This document shows positions 1 to 6,581 of a stretch of 10,482 bases of DNA, piece by piece (position 1 is the stretch's first letter; every line of letters begins with the position of its first letter). Origin of the DNA: Burkholderia gladioli (GTDB taxonomy: Bacteria; Pseudomonadota; Gammaproteobacteria; Burkholderiales; Burkholderiaceae); assembly GCA_009914575.1 (NCBI GenBank), contig WNEB01000035.1, positions 1 to 10,482 of the forward strand, written 5' to 3'. Below the pieces are notes generated by a model. That model did no database searches and was not told the DNA's origin. It saw only the letters and a list, made by a program, of their open reading frames with translations. Both the position numbers and the translations under genes were made by a program.

Positions 1-112
1 GCAGCAACTGGGCTTGCTCGGCAAGGCCCGCGCGCAGCGCTTCGTGCTCTTGTTTACCAACAACACGACACTCAGCATCAGCACGACGGTTCGGTTTCTT
101 GGTAGGCTTCAT
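1..112 (-). CDS. Small hypothetical protein, partial (runs off left edge)
   Basis: Reading the minus strand from the ATG at 112 gives 37 open codons to the window edge, beginning MKPTKKPNRRADAEC. The N-terminus is strongly basic, followed by a Glu/Ala/Leu-rich stretch that could start a helix. A good Shine-Dalgarno (AGGAG on the minus strand, plus-strand positions 123-127) lies 10 nt before the ATG, which supports a real start. Codons are unusually T-ended for this region (CGT, GCT, GTT and GGT recur), unlike the G/C-ended codons of the hem and ppc genes. This suggests foreign origin, perhaps a phage, plasmid or transposon gene. I do not recognise the family and assign no function. The C-terminal part lies outside the window. 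Confidence 0.5.
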   Translation of the reverse strand, partial: MKPTKKPNRRADAECRVVGKQEHEALRAGLAEQAQLL

Positions 113-206
113 TTCGGCGGTTCTCCTATTCGGGAGGTTGGTCCTGGAAACCCGATTCTCTCGGATTCCTACGGGAACCGCCGCCTTCAACCTTCAACTA
201 CGTTTG

Positions 207-223
207 GGACACCGCCGGTGTCC
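207..223. repeat. Perfect inverted repeat at the junction next to the SDR remnant
   Basis: GGACACC, a 3-nt loop (GCC), then GGTGTCC forms a perfect 7-bp stem. No T-tract follows on either strand, so it is not a standard intrinsic terminator. It sits about 10 nt before the point where SDR homology begins abruptly. It could be the end of a mobile element or a recombination scar; the sequence TGTCCGTAAATC after it is vaguely like IS256-type ends, but I cannot confirm an element. The rest of 113-233 holds only the Shine-Dalgarno and leader of the leftward small gene and no other recognisable gene. Confidence 0.45.
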
Positions 224-233
224 GTAAATCAGG

Positions 234-514
234 GGCAAGATCACCGCCAGCAAGACGCTGGCCGCCGAACTCGGCGCCGCGACCGCATCCGCGTGAACTG
301 CATCAACCCGGTGCTCGGCGAAACCGGCCTGATGACCGAATTCATGGGCGTGGCCGACACCCCCGAAAACCGCCAGCGCTTTCTCGCGACGATCCCGCTC
401 GGTCGGCTCTCGACGCCGCAGGACATCGCGAACGCGGCGCTCTACCTGGCGTCCGACGAAGCGGAATTCATCACCGGCGTGTGCCTGGAAGTGGACGGCG
501 ACCGCTGCATCTGA
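234..514 (+). pseudogene. SDR-family oxidoreductase remnant, 5'-truncated and frameshifted
   Basis: This is the C-terminal third of a classical short-chain dehydrogenase/reductase, an NAD(P)-dependent oxidoreductase with a Rossmann fold. From about 237, one frame reads KITASKTLAAELGA, which matches the segment after the catalytic YxxxK. From about 280 the homology moves to another frame and reads RDRIRVNCINPVLGETGL, continuing to GRLSTPQDIANAALYLASDEAEFITG and ending EVDGDRCI at a TGA (512-514). The frame change falls in the GGCGCCGCGACC stretch at about 275-285 and needs one missing or two extra bases. The nucleotide-binding TGxxxGxG motif, the catalytic Ser and the YxxxK are all absent upstream, so the gene is dead. 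The MFS gene follows by 175 nt, as in many SDR-transporter catabolic operons. The exact substrate is unknown. Confidence 0.8.
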
Positions 515-689
515 GCGGCCCGTCGGCAACATCCGACCGAAACCGGCAGGATTTCGAATCGTCAGGAGTCCGGCCAAACCGGTGGCAGCCCGGCGCGACG
601 GAACCGGGTGCCGCCGCAACGCGGCATCGCAGCAACCGTACAACACAGTGCGCATCCGACGCACGACTCGCACACAGGAGACGACACTC

Positions 690-1994
690 ATGGCAAGCAC
701 CGCTCCGGCCTACCCCGGCCAGCCGTCCGATTTCGAGACGACCGCCTATCGCAAGGTCACCTGGCGGCTCGCGCCGCTGTTGATGCTCTGCTACGTGGTC
801 GCGTATCTCGACCGCGTCAACGTCGGCTTCGCCAAGCTGCAGATGGCGACCGACCTGAACCTGTCGGACACCGTCTACGGGCTCGGCGCCGGGATCTTCT
901 TCTTCGGCTATTTCCTGTTCGAGGTGCCGAGCAACATCATCCTGCACCGCGTGGGCGCGCGGGTCTGGATCGCGCGGATCATGATCACGTGGGGCCTGAT
1001 CTCGGCGGCCATGATGTTCGTCACCACGCCCGCGATGTTCTACGTGATGCGCTTTTTGCTCGGCATCGCCGAGGCCGGTTTCTTCCCCGGCGTGATTCTC
1101 TATCTGACGTACTGGTATCCGGCTAACCGGCGCGGACGCATGACCACCTTCTTCATGACGGCGATCGCGCTGTCGGGCGTGATCGGCGGCCCGGTGTCGG
1201 GCTACATCCTGAAGAGCTTCCACGGCGCGAACGGCTGGGCCGGCTGGCAGTGGCTGTTCCTGATCGAAGGCATTCCGTCGATCATCGTCGGCGTGCTGGT
1301 GCTGATCTGGCTGGAAGACCGGATCGCCGGCGCGAACTGGCTGACCGACGAGGAGAAGGCGCTGCTGTCGCGCAACGTGCAGGCCGAGGATGCGCTCAAG
1401 GACGACGCGCCGATCGGCCGCGTGCTGGCCAGCCCGCGCGTCTGGCTGATGGCGCTGATCTACTTCTCGTTCGTGATGGGGCTGTACGGCGTGGGCTTCT
1501 GGCTGCCGACCATCATCAAATCCACCGGCGTGACCGATTCGTTCACGATCGGGCTGCTGTCGGCGATCCCGTATGCGGCGGCCGTGGTCGGCATGATCCT
1601 GATCGCGCGCAGCGCCGATCGCCGCCGCGAGCGCCGCTGGCACGTCGCGATTCCGGCCGCGCTCGGCGCGCTCGGGCTGCTGCTGTCGGTGGCCTGGGCG
1701 AACCAGACGGCGCTCGCGATGGTCGGCCTGACGCTCGCGACGATCGGCATCCTGACCACGCTGCCGCTGTTCTGGAGCCTGCCGACCGCCTTCCTCGGCG
1801 GCACCGCGACCGCGGCCGGCATCGCGCTGGTCAATTCGATCGGCAACCTGGCCGGGTTCCTGAGCCCCTACCTGATCGGCTGGCTCAAGCAGGCCACCGG
1901 CAGCAACAACCCGGGCATGTTCATGCTGGCGGCGTTCTGCGTGCTCGGCGCGCTGCTGGCGCTGTCGGTGCCGAAGGCGCTGGTCAATCGCTGA
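690..1994 (+). CDS. MFS transporter, anion:cation symporter (ACS) type
   Basis: This 434-residue inner-membrane protein has about 12 hydrophobic segments in a 6+6 layout, split by a hydrophilic central loop around LEDRIAGANWLTDEEKALL. Family marks are YLDRVNVGFAKLQM after the first membrane segment, EVPSNIILHRVGARVWIAR in the TM2-TM3 region and a basic ADRRRERRWH loop in the second half. These fit the ACS family (TC 2.A.1.14: tartrate-, phthalate-, glucarate- and hydroxyphenylacetate-type permeases), which typically import organic anions with protons. The ATG at 690 is chosen because AGGAG (676-680) lies 9 nt upstream and the protein starts at normal family length; the frame stays open upstream to 582 without family similarity. 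It probably belonged to one transcription unit with the decayed SDR gene upstream, so its promoter may be damaged. The substrate cannot be read from sequence. Confidence 0.9.
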   Translation: MASTAPAYPGQPSDFETTAYRKVTWRLAPLLMLCYVVAYLDRVNVGFAKLQMATDLNLSDTVYGLGAGIFFFGYFLFEVPSNIILHRVGARVWIARIMITWGLISAAMMFVTTPAMFYVMRFLLGIAEAGFFPGVILYLTYWYPANRRGRMTTFFMTAIALSGVIGGPVSGYILKSFHGANGWAGWQWLFLIEGIPSIIVGVLVLIWLEDRIAGANWLTDEEKALLSRNVQAEDALKDDAPIGRVLASPRVWLMALIYFSFVMGLYGVGFWLPTIIKSTGVTDSFTIGLLSAIPYAAAVVGMILIARSADRRRERRWHVAIPAALGALGLLLSVAWANQTALAMVGLTLATIGILTTLPLFWSLPTAFLGGTATAAGIALVNSIGNLAGFLSPYLIGWLKQATGSNNPGMFMLAAFCVLGALLALSVPKALVNR

Positions 1995-2022
1995 CCGCGC
2001 CGGCGCGGCGCGAGCCAAAACG

Positions 2023-2050
2023 AAAACGGCAGCCCGAGGGCTGCCGTTTT
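2023..2050. terminator. Bidirectional intrinsic terminator between the MFS gene and hemY
   Basis: A 13-bp perfect inverted repeat, AAAACGGCAGCCC paired with GGGCTGCCGTTTT, lies between two convergent genes, 28 nt after the MFS stop and 30 nt after the hemY stop. The outer A/T pairs supply a T4 tract on the plus strand. On the minus strand the T4 is followed by CG and a second T4, so the stop may be stronger for the hem operon. Confidence 0.9.
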
Positions 2051-2080
2051 GCCTGATGCCGGGCAACGCCGCGCGGCGCG

Positions 2081-3271
2081 TCAGCCGACCTGCATCGCCA
2101 GCGCGCTTTCGCGATAGTGGCGCGCGGCCTTTTCCTCGTCGCCGAGATTCTCGAACAGGCGCGCCAGCGCCCGGTGCGCGCGCACCTTCAGCGCGTCGTT
2201 GTCGGACAGCTTGAGCGCTGCTTCGAGGAACGACTGCGACTTGCCCCACAGCTGCTGCTTCTCGCAGAGCCGGCCCAGCGCGACGAGCAAATCGGCGTCG
2301 TCGGGATGATCGCGCTTCCAGCCTTCGGCCTTCTGGATCAGCGGTAGCGCATCGGCACCGGCCGTATCGGGATAGCGGCGCAGCAGGCGCGCATCCCAAT
2401 GATGGGCCAGCGCATCCTCGACGATGCGGCGCGCCTCGGGCTGACGCTCCAGCGCCACCAGCAACTCGGCGGCCAGATCGGCCAGGCGCGGCGACTGCCG
2501 CTCCGGGGCCGACAGCGATTGCCAGACTTCGAGCAGCGCGTCGGCATCGTGGCGGCGATCGCGCAGCAGATGCTCGGCGGCCTGCTGGCGCATGCGCACC
2601 GCGGCGGTCGGATGCAGCGCATCGCGCTTTTCGAGCAGCTTGGCGAGCTTCAGCACCTCGGCCCAGTTCTTAAGCTGCTGCTGGGCGCGCAGCGCAACCT
2701 GCTGCGCATGAATGCGCTTGCCGCCCGAGGCCTGCATTTCCGCGAGCGCGGCCAGCGCGCCTTCCGCGTCGCGTGCCTCGGCGCGCATGTCGGCGGTGGC
2801 CAGCAGCCGCGCTTCCTGCCATTCGTTCGCATCGACCTTGGCCAGCCATTCGTCGCGCCGCGCGTACTCGTGCATGCGGTGCGCGGCCACGGCGCCGACC
2901 AGGCCGGCGGCGTTCTGGTTCGCGTCGACGGCCAGCGCGTCGCGCGCGGCCTTCTCGGCGCGCGAGAAGCGGCCCGCGTACAGGTTGCCGATCGCGTCGC
3001 GCAGCGAGCCCTGCGCCTTCTCGTTGCGCATCCGCGCCCGGTAGGCGGCCACGCGGTGCGGCATGCGCCAGATGTTGCACACGATGCGCAGCACGGCGTA
3101 GATCACGATGAACAGCACGACGATCGCGACGATGAACAGGTTCAGCGACACATCCACGCGATACGGCGGATAGACGATCAGCACCTGCCCGCCGTCGAAG
3201 CGGTCGACCGTGGCCAGCGCCACGGCGATCGCGAACAGCACGGCCAGCCAGAGGATTCCTCGCAGCGTCAT
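2081..3271 (-). CDS. hemY: HemY, heme-biosynthesis-associated TPR membrane protein
   Basis: This 396-residue protein has two N-terminal hydrophobic segments (about residues 4-20 and 43-66) around a short YPPYRVDVSLN loop, followed by a basic stretch RMPHRVAAYRARMR and a long Ala/Leu-rich helical region with tetratricopeptide-like helix pairs. Examples are AGRFSRAEKAARDAL near residue 100 and LRDRRHDADALLEVW mid-protein; the last is LARLFENLGDEEKAARHY near the C-terminus. This is the proteobacterial HemY_N/TPR architecture and normal length. It is not the protoporphyrinogen oxidase also called HemY in Bacillus. It is an inner-membrane protein encoded with hemCDX and thought to support or organise tetrapyrrole synthesis; no catalytic activity is established. 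The ATG lies one nucleotide after the hemDX stop (TGACATG), with a G-rich ribosome-binding stretch inside the end of hemDX, so translational coupling is likely. Confidence 0.92.
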   Translation of the reverse strand: MTLRGILWLAVLFAIAVALATVDRFDGGQVLIVYPPYRVDVSLNLFIVAIVVLFIVIYAVLRIVCNIWRMPHRVAAYRARMRNEKAQGSLRDAIGNLYAGRFSRAEKAARDALAVDANQNAAGLVGAVAAHRMHEYARRDEWLAKVDANEWQEARLLATADMRAEARDAEGALAALAEMQASGGKRIHAQQVALRAQQQLKNWAEVLKLAKLLEKRDALHPTAAVRMRQQAAEHLLRDRRHDADALLEVWQSLSAPERQSPRLADLAAELLVALERQPEARRIVEDALAHHWDARLLRRYPDTAGADALPLIQKAEGWKRDHPDDADLLVALGRLCEKQQLWGKSQSFLEAALKLSDNDALKVRAHRALARLFENLGDEEKAARHYRESALAMQVG

Positions 3272-3272
3272 G

Positions 3273-5411
3273 TCACCCCCGGCTCTTGAACTGTTGGATC
3301 GCGGACAGGCTGGTGTTCAGGTTTGGCACCGCCACCGCCAGCGACGCGGCATCGACCTGCCTGAGCAGATCCTCGACCGTGCGCGTGTCCTTCGACGACG
3401 CGTCGAAGTAGCGTGCGAGCGCCGCCTGCGCCGCGTGCAGATCCGACTTCATGGCCGGCTCGTTGCGCGCGAGCAGCGACAGGCGCGCGGTCAGCAGCCG
3501 CAGCTTGACGTTCTCGCGCACGAAGTAGCCCTGTTCGGGCGAATTGAGCATCGCGTCGGCGTTGTCGATGCGGCGCACCTGCACGAGGCTCGTCAGTTGC
3601 GCGCCAATGCCGGCCGTGATGTCGCGCCACCAGATCTTCCAGCTCGGCTGGCCGGTGGCGGCGGCTTCGCTCGCCACGTCGCCCGGCTGCGCGGTGCGCG
3701 GCTGCGCACGCGCGATCGGCGCTTCGCCCGACAGCGGCAGCGCGTCGATGCGACCGATCGCGTCGTCGAGCTTGATGGCGAGGCCGGTCAGGTCCACCGA
3801 CGGCGCGGCCTTCAGCTTGTCGATGTCCTGCGCGATCGCCTTGCGCACGGCGATCGCCTGCGCGCCCTGCGAGGTCGCCAGCTGCGAATCGGCGTTCTGC
3901 AGCGCCACCAGCGCGAGTTGCGTGTCGCCGGTCAGTTGCAACTGCTGGCTCGCGCCCTGCAACGTTTGCTCGGCCTGATCGAGCAGCCAGGCGTCGCGGT
4001 TGCGCGACAGATCCTGGTATTGCTGTTGCAGCGCTTCCTGGTGAGCCTGCGCGTCGGCGAGCTTGCCCGCGAACTGCGCGACCTGCTCGTCCACCTGATG
4101 AGCCTGCGCGAGCGCCTGGGCCGACTGCGTGCGCACGTCGGCGGTGGCCGCCTCGGCGGCCTTCTGGCGAGCCAGCGTGGCCTGGTCGAGCTTTTCGATC
4201 TTGCGGTTCAGCACGAAGCCGCCCGCGCCGGCGCCGCAGGCGAGCACCACCACGAGGCACCACGGCAGCACGCCGGCGGTGCCGCCGGAACGCCGGGCGG
4301 GCACCGCCTCGAACGGCGTGAAGGGCTGATTGGGGGGCGTGGCCGGTGCGGCGGGACGCGCGGCGGCGTTGCCGCTGCCGGGCGTGGAAGCCTTGCTGGA
4401 ATCGTTGGTATCTGTCATTCGGGAAGGCGCCGATGCGGCTTGCGCCGCGTGAGCGGTCGAGTCGGCCAACGTTCGGAATGCGCGGACGATGCGTTCGTCG
4501 CCCGCGCCGGACAGCGTAATCGTATCAAAACCGAGTGCCCGCGCCGTGTCCGCGATACGGGGGTGCGGCGTCACGACCGGCGCGCGCTTGAGCGCTTCGG
4601 TTTCGGCGGAAGTCAGGTGATCGGCGGCCAGTTCGTGCAGGTTGCGCACGCCCTCGGAGCTGGTGACGAGCCACGCATGCGGCGCACCGGCCAGCAGCGT
4701 GCGCACGCGCTCCCAGGCGCCGATCGACGGCTCCGGCGCGATGCGGCGATAGGCGGCCACGCGCTCGACCTCGGTGCCCGCGTCGCGCAGCGCCGTCGAC
4801 AGCCATTCGCGGCCGCCGTCGCCGCGCACGATCAGCACGCGCTTGCCGGCCAGCGGGCCGGAAACCGGCGCGGTCGGGGCCGCCGTTGCGTCGGTGGAGG
4901 AAGGCGGCGATTCGAGGGAGTCCGAAGCGATCGCGGCAGCGGCCGAGGCGCCCGGTGCACCCGATGCGCCGCCATGCGCGGCGAACGCGCGTTCGATCTG
5001 CGCGAACAGGCTTTCGGAATCGTAGCGCGGGGCGTCGTCGCCGCCCTCGCCGTTCTCGCCGCCCGGCGCGGCGTCGGGCGCGATCACGCGATGCGCGGGC
5101 GCCGCGATGCCGTGCCGCGCCAGCGCGGCCACGCTGCCCGGCCCGACCACGCCGACCGGCAGCGAATGCGGCCAGATCGCGTTGTAGCGCGCCAGCGCGC
5201 GATCGATCGCGTTCGGCGAGACGAACACCACCAGCGCGTAGGCGTCGAGGCGTGCGAACGCCGCATCGAGCGGCGCCGGATCGGCGACCGGCGCGATGTC
5301 GATCAGCGGGAAATCGAAGACTTCGATGCCGGCGGCCGCGAGTTGCGCGGCGAGCGCCGCCGATTGCCCCTCGGGCTTCGTCAGCACCGCCGTGAACGCG
5401 CGGGCGGCCAT
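3273..5411 (-). CDS. hemDX: HemDX fusion: uroporphyrinogen-III synthase plus HemX membrane protein
   Basis: One 712-residue frame joins two genes that are separate in E. coli. Residues 1-310 are uroporphyrinogen-III synthase, which cyclises hydroxymethylbilane with D-ring inversion. Its two lobes are seen at LTKPEGQSAALAAQL and VVFVSPNAIDRAL (residues 10-73), and at GKRVLIVRGDGGREWL and VTSSEGVRNLHEL (189-261). Between them residues 146-186 are an Ala/Gly/Ser/Pro-rich insert. Residues 332-712 match HemX: a Pro/Ala-rich cytoplasmic tail, one membrane segment at about 379-400 (LPWCLVVVLACGAGAGGFVL), then a long Gln/Ala-rich coiled coil and a periplasmic domain. HemX is often annotated as a uroporphyrin-III methyltransferase, but I see no methyltransferase motifs. 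The HemX Met (332, plus-strand 4418) has no good Shine-Dalgarno and no stop precedes it, supporting a true fusion. The start overlaps the hemC stop by one nucleotide (TGATG). Confidence 0.93.
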   Translation of the reverse strand: MAARAFTAVLTKPEGQSAALAAQLAAAGIEVFDFPLIDIAPVADPAPLDAAFARLDAYALVVFVSPNAIDRALARYNAIWPHSLPVGVVGPGSVAALARHGIAAPAHRVIAPDAAPGGENGEGGDDAPRYDSESLFAQIERAFAAHGGASGAPGASAAAAIASDSLESPPSSTDATAAPTAPVSGPLAGKRVLIVRGDGGREWLSTALRDAGTEVERVAAYRRIAPEPSIGAWERVRTLLAGAPHAWLVTSSEGVRNLHELAADHLTSAETEALKRAPVVTPHPRIADTARALGFDTITLSGAGDERIVRAFRTLADSTAHAAQAASAPSRMTDTNDSSKASTPGSGNAAARPAAPATPPNQPFTPFEAVPARRSGGTAGVLPWCLVVVLACGAGAGGFVLNRKIEKLDQATLARQKAAEAATADVRTQSAQALAQAHQVDEQVAQFAGKLADAQAHQEALQQQYQDLSRNRDAWLLDQAEQTLQGASQQLQLTGDTQLALVALQNADSQLATSQGAQAIAVRKAIAQDIDKLKAAPSVDLTGLAIKLDDAIGRIDALPLSGEAPIARAQPRTAQPGDVASEAAATGQPSWKIWWRDITAGIGAQLTSLVQVRRIDNADAMLNSPEQGYFVRENVKLRLLTARLSLLARNEPAMKSDLHAAQAALARYFDASSKDTRTVEDLLRQVDAASLAVAVPNLNTSLSAIQQFKSRG

Positions 5412-6379
5412 CAGGTTTGCGCTCCGGTCAGCGCCTCGATGATCTCGAACGCGCCTTGCTGCACGAGGTCGTCGGACACCTCGCGGCCGAGCGCGAGCGC
5501 CTGTTCGGGCGTGCCGATCGCCGCGCGGCGGCGGGCGCTCAGCACGCGCGTGCCGCTGACCGACGACACGCGGCCCGTGAGCTCGAGCTGATCTCCGTGC
5601 CAGACGGCGTGCGCCACGAGCGGCACCGAGCAGCTGCCGCCCAGCGCGCGCGACACCATCCGCTCGGCTTCCGCGGCCAGCGCCGTGGGCAAGTCGTGCA
5701 ACGGCGCGAGCCAGCGCGCGACGTCGGCGCGCTTCGATGCGATCTCGATGCCGAGCGCGCCCTGACCGGCCGCGGGCGGGCTGGTCTCGACGTCGATCAG
5801 CGAGCGGATCCGTTCGCCGAGGCCGAGCCGCTTGAGGCCGGCCGCTGCCAGGATGATCGCCGCGTATTCGCCGCGGTCGAGCTTGCCGAGCCGCGTGTCG
5901 AGATTGCCGCGCAGCGGACGCACGTCGAAATCGAGGTATTGGGCGCGCAGCATGGCTTCGCGGCGCAGGCTGGAGGTGCCGACGATGGCGCCCGTGGGCA
6001 GCTCGTCGAGCGAGGCGTAGTGATTGGAGACGAACGCGTCGCGCGGATCTTCGCGGTGCATCACGACCGTCAGCGCGAAGCCTTCGGGCAGCGTCATCGG
6101 CACGTCCTTCAGCGAATGCACCGCCAGATCGGCGCGGCCGTCGGCCAGCGCATTCTCCAGTTCTTTGACGAACAGCCCCTTGCCGCCGACCTTCGACAGG
6201 GTGCGATCGAGAATCTGATCGCCTCGGGTCGTCATGCCGAGGATTTTCACGTCGCAAGCTGGATATAATTTGTGCAGCGCATCACGCACATGTTCAGCCT
6301 GCCACATCGCCAGGCGGCTCTCCCGCGAAGCGATCGTGAGTGTCGCCGGAGCGTCGACCGTAAGAGTCTCGGAATTCAT
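5411..6379 (-). CDS. hemC: Hydroxymethylbilane synthase (porphobilinogen deaminase)
   Basis: HemC condenses four porphobilinogens into hydroxymethylbilane in the cytoplasm, the step before HemD. The 322-residue product is normal for the family (E. coli 313). Visible landmarks are [16 protein letters not shown] (residues 16-31), KGLFVKELE (67-75), and HSLKDVP (88-94) with catalytic Asp92. Further on are GTSSLRR (134-140), [15 protein letters not shown] (154-168), [11 protein letters not shown] (202-212), and [10 protein letters not shown] (245-254), whose Cys250 should carry the dipyrromethane cofactor. The ATG at 6379 matches the MNSET start I recall for Burkholderia HemC; the frame is open upstream to 6907 but that part is Arg/Ala-rich and unlike the family. 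No clear Shine-Dalgarno precedes this ATG. Codons 37-40 (TTA TAT CCA GCT) are rare for this gene and coincide with a TATAAT box on the other strand. It is first gene of the hemC-hemDX-hemY operon. Confidence 0.96.
   Translation of the reverse strand: MNSETLTVDAPATLTIASRESRLAMWQAEHVRDALHKLYPACDVKILGMTTRGDQILDRTLSKVGGKGLFVKELENALADGRADLAVHSLKDVPMTLPEGFALTVVMHREDPRDAFVSNHYASLDELPTGAIVGTSSLRREAMLRAQYLDFDVRPLRGNLDTRLGKLDRGEYAAIILAAAGLKRLGLGERIRSLIDVETSPPAAGQGALGIEIASKRADVARWLAPLHDLPTALAAEAERMVSRALGGSCSVPLVAHAVWHGDQLELTGRVSSVSGTRVLSARRRAAIGTPEQALALGREVSDDLVQQGAFEIIEALTGAQT
6264..6269 (+). promoter_or_regulatory. Candidate ppc promoter -10 box inside hemC
   Basis: A perfect TATAAT is preceded by CTGGA on the plus strand, directed toward ppc. 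No convincing TTGACA-like box lies 16-18 nt upstream, so if active it would depend on an activator or on the TG just upstream (imperfectly spaced for an extended -10). Transcription would begin near 6276, giving ppc a leader of roughly 300 nt that is antisense to the hemC start. The box is spelled by unusual hemC codons. Activity is inferred. Confidence 0.4.
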
Positions 6380-6416
6380 TGCAGCGGCATCGAAGGACGG
6401 GAACCAGGATCGGACA

Positions 6417-6425
6417 ATGGTAGCA
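6417..6425 (-). promoter_or_regulatory. Candidate hemC operon promoter (extended -10)
   Basis: On the minus strand, TGCTACCAT at 6425-6417 is a TGn extended -10 with 4 of 6 matches to TATAAT. It differs by one base from the GCTACAATG pattern seen at the other promoter in this window (9831). It lies about 37 nt before the hemC ATG. No clear -35 is seen: AAAAGG occupies the expected position. Confidence 0.35.
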
Positions 6426-6516
6426 CGCACGCCCGTCCCCCTTTTACGGGCGGCGCGGCGCGCGAGCACGGCCGCCCGCCGGCGGTCGGCGCGATGCGCG
6501 GCGGCCCGCCGGCCGC

Positions 6517-6536
6517 CAGTCAGTACTGCAGTCAGT
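6517..6536. repeat. Short direct repeat in the hemC-ppc control region
   Basis: CAGTCAGT occurs twice, separated by ACTG, in the divergent intergenic region 46 nt before the ppc start. The arrangement also makes small palindromes, CAGTACTG and ACTGCAGT. It stands out from the surrounding GC-rich sequence and might be an operator for ppc or the hem operon, but no regulator can be named. Confidence 0.35.
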
Positions 6537-6568
6537 GCCCGAAGTCCCCTGCTCACTCGTGCTTTCCC

Positions 6569-6573
6569 AAGGA
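6569..6573 (+). promoter_or_regulatory. Ribosome binding site that sets the GTG start of ppc
   Basis: AAGGA lies 8 nt before the GTG at 6582. The in-frame ATG further upstream (6417) has no comparable site and would add an Arg-rich segment with no family similarity, so this site decides the start. Confidence 0.75.
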
Positions 6574-6581
6574 AACCCATC

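Noticed and set aside
471..2399. A minus-strand frame of 642 codons opposite the MFS gene
   Set aside because: Crosses the terminator hairpin and hemY end, and its translation is charged and repeat-like with no family marks; the MFS protein is unmistakable.
4416..4418. A separate hemX gene starting at the internal Met332
   Set aside because: No Shine-Dalgarno and no stop codon separates it from hemD; one continuous frame is the simpler reading.
3210..5591. A plus-strand frame of 793 codons opposite hemDX
   Set aside because: Lies antisense to an operon with clear HemD and HemX motifs and has a low-information Arg/Gly-rich translation.
6417..6581. Upstream in-frame ATG extension of ppc
   Set aside because: The added residues are Arg/Ala-rich with no family match, no Shine-Dalgarno supports this ATG, and the GTG at 6582 has a good one.
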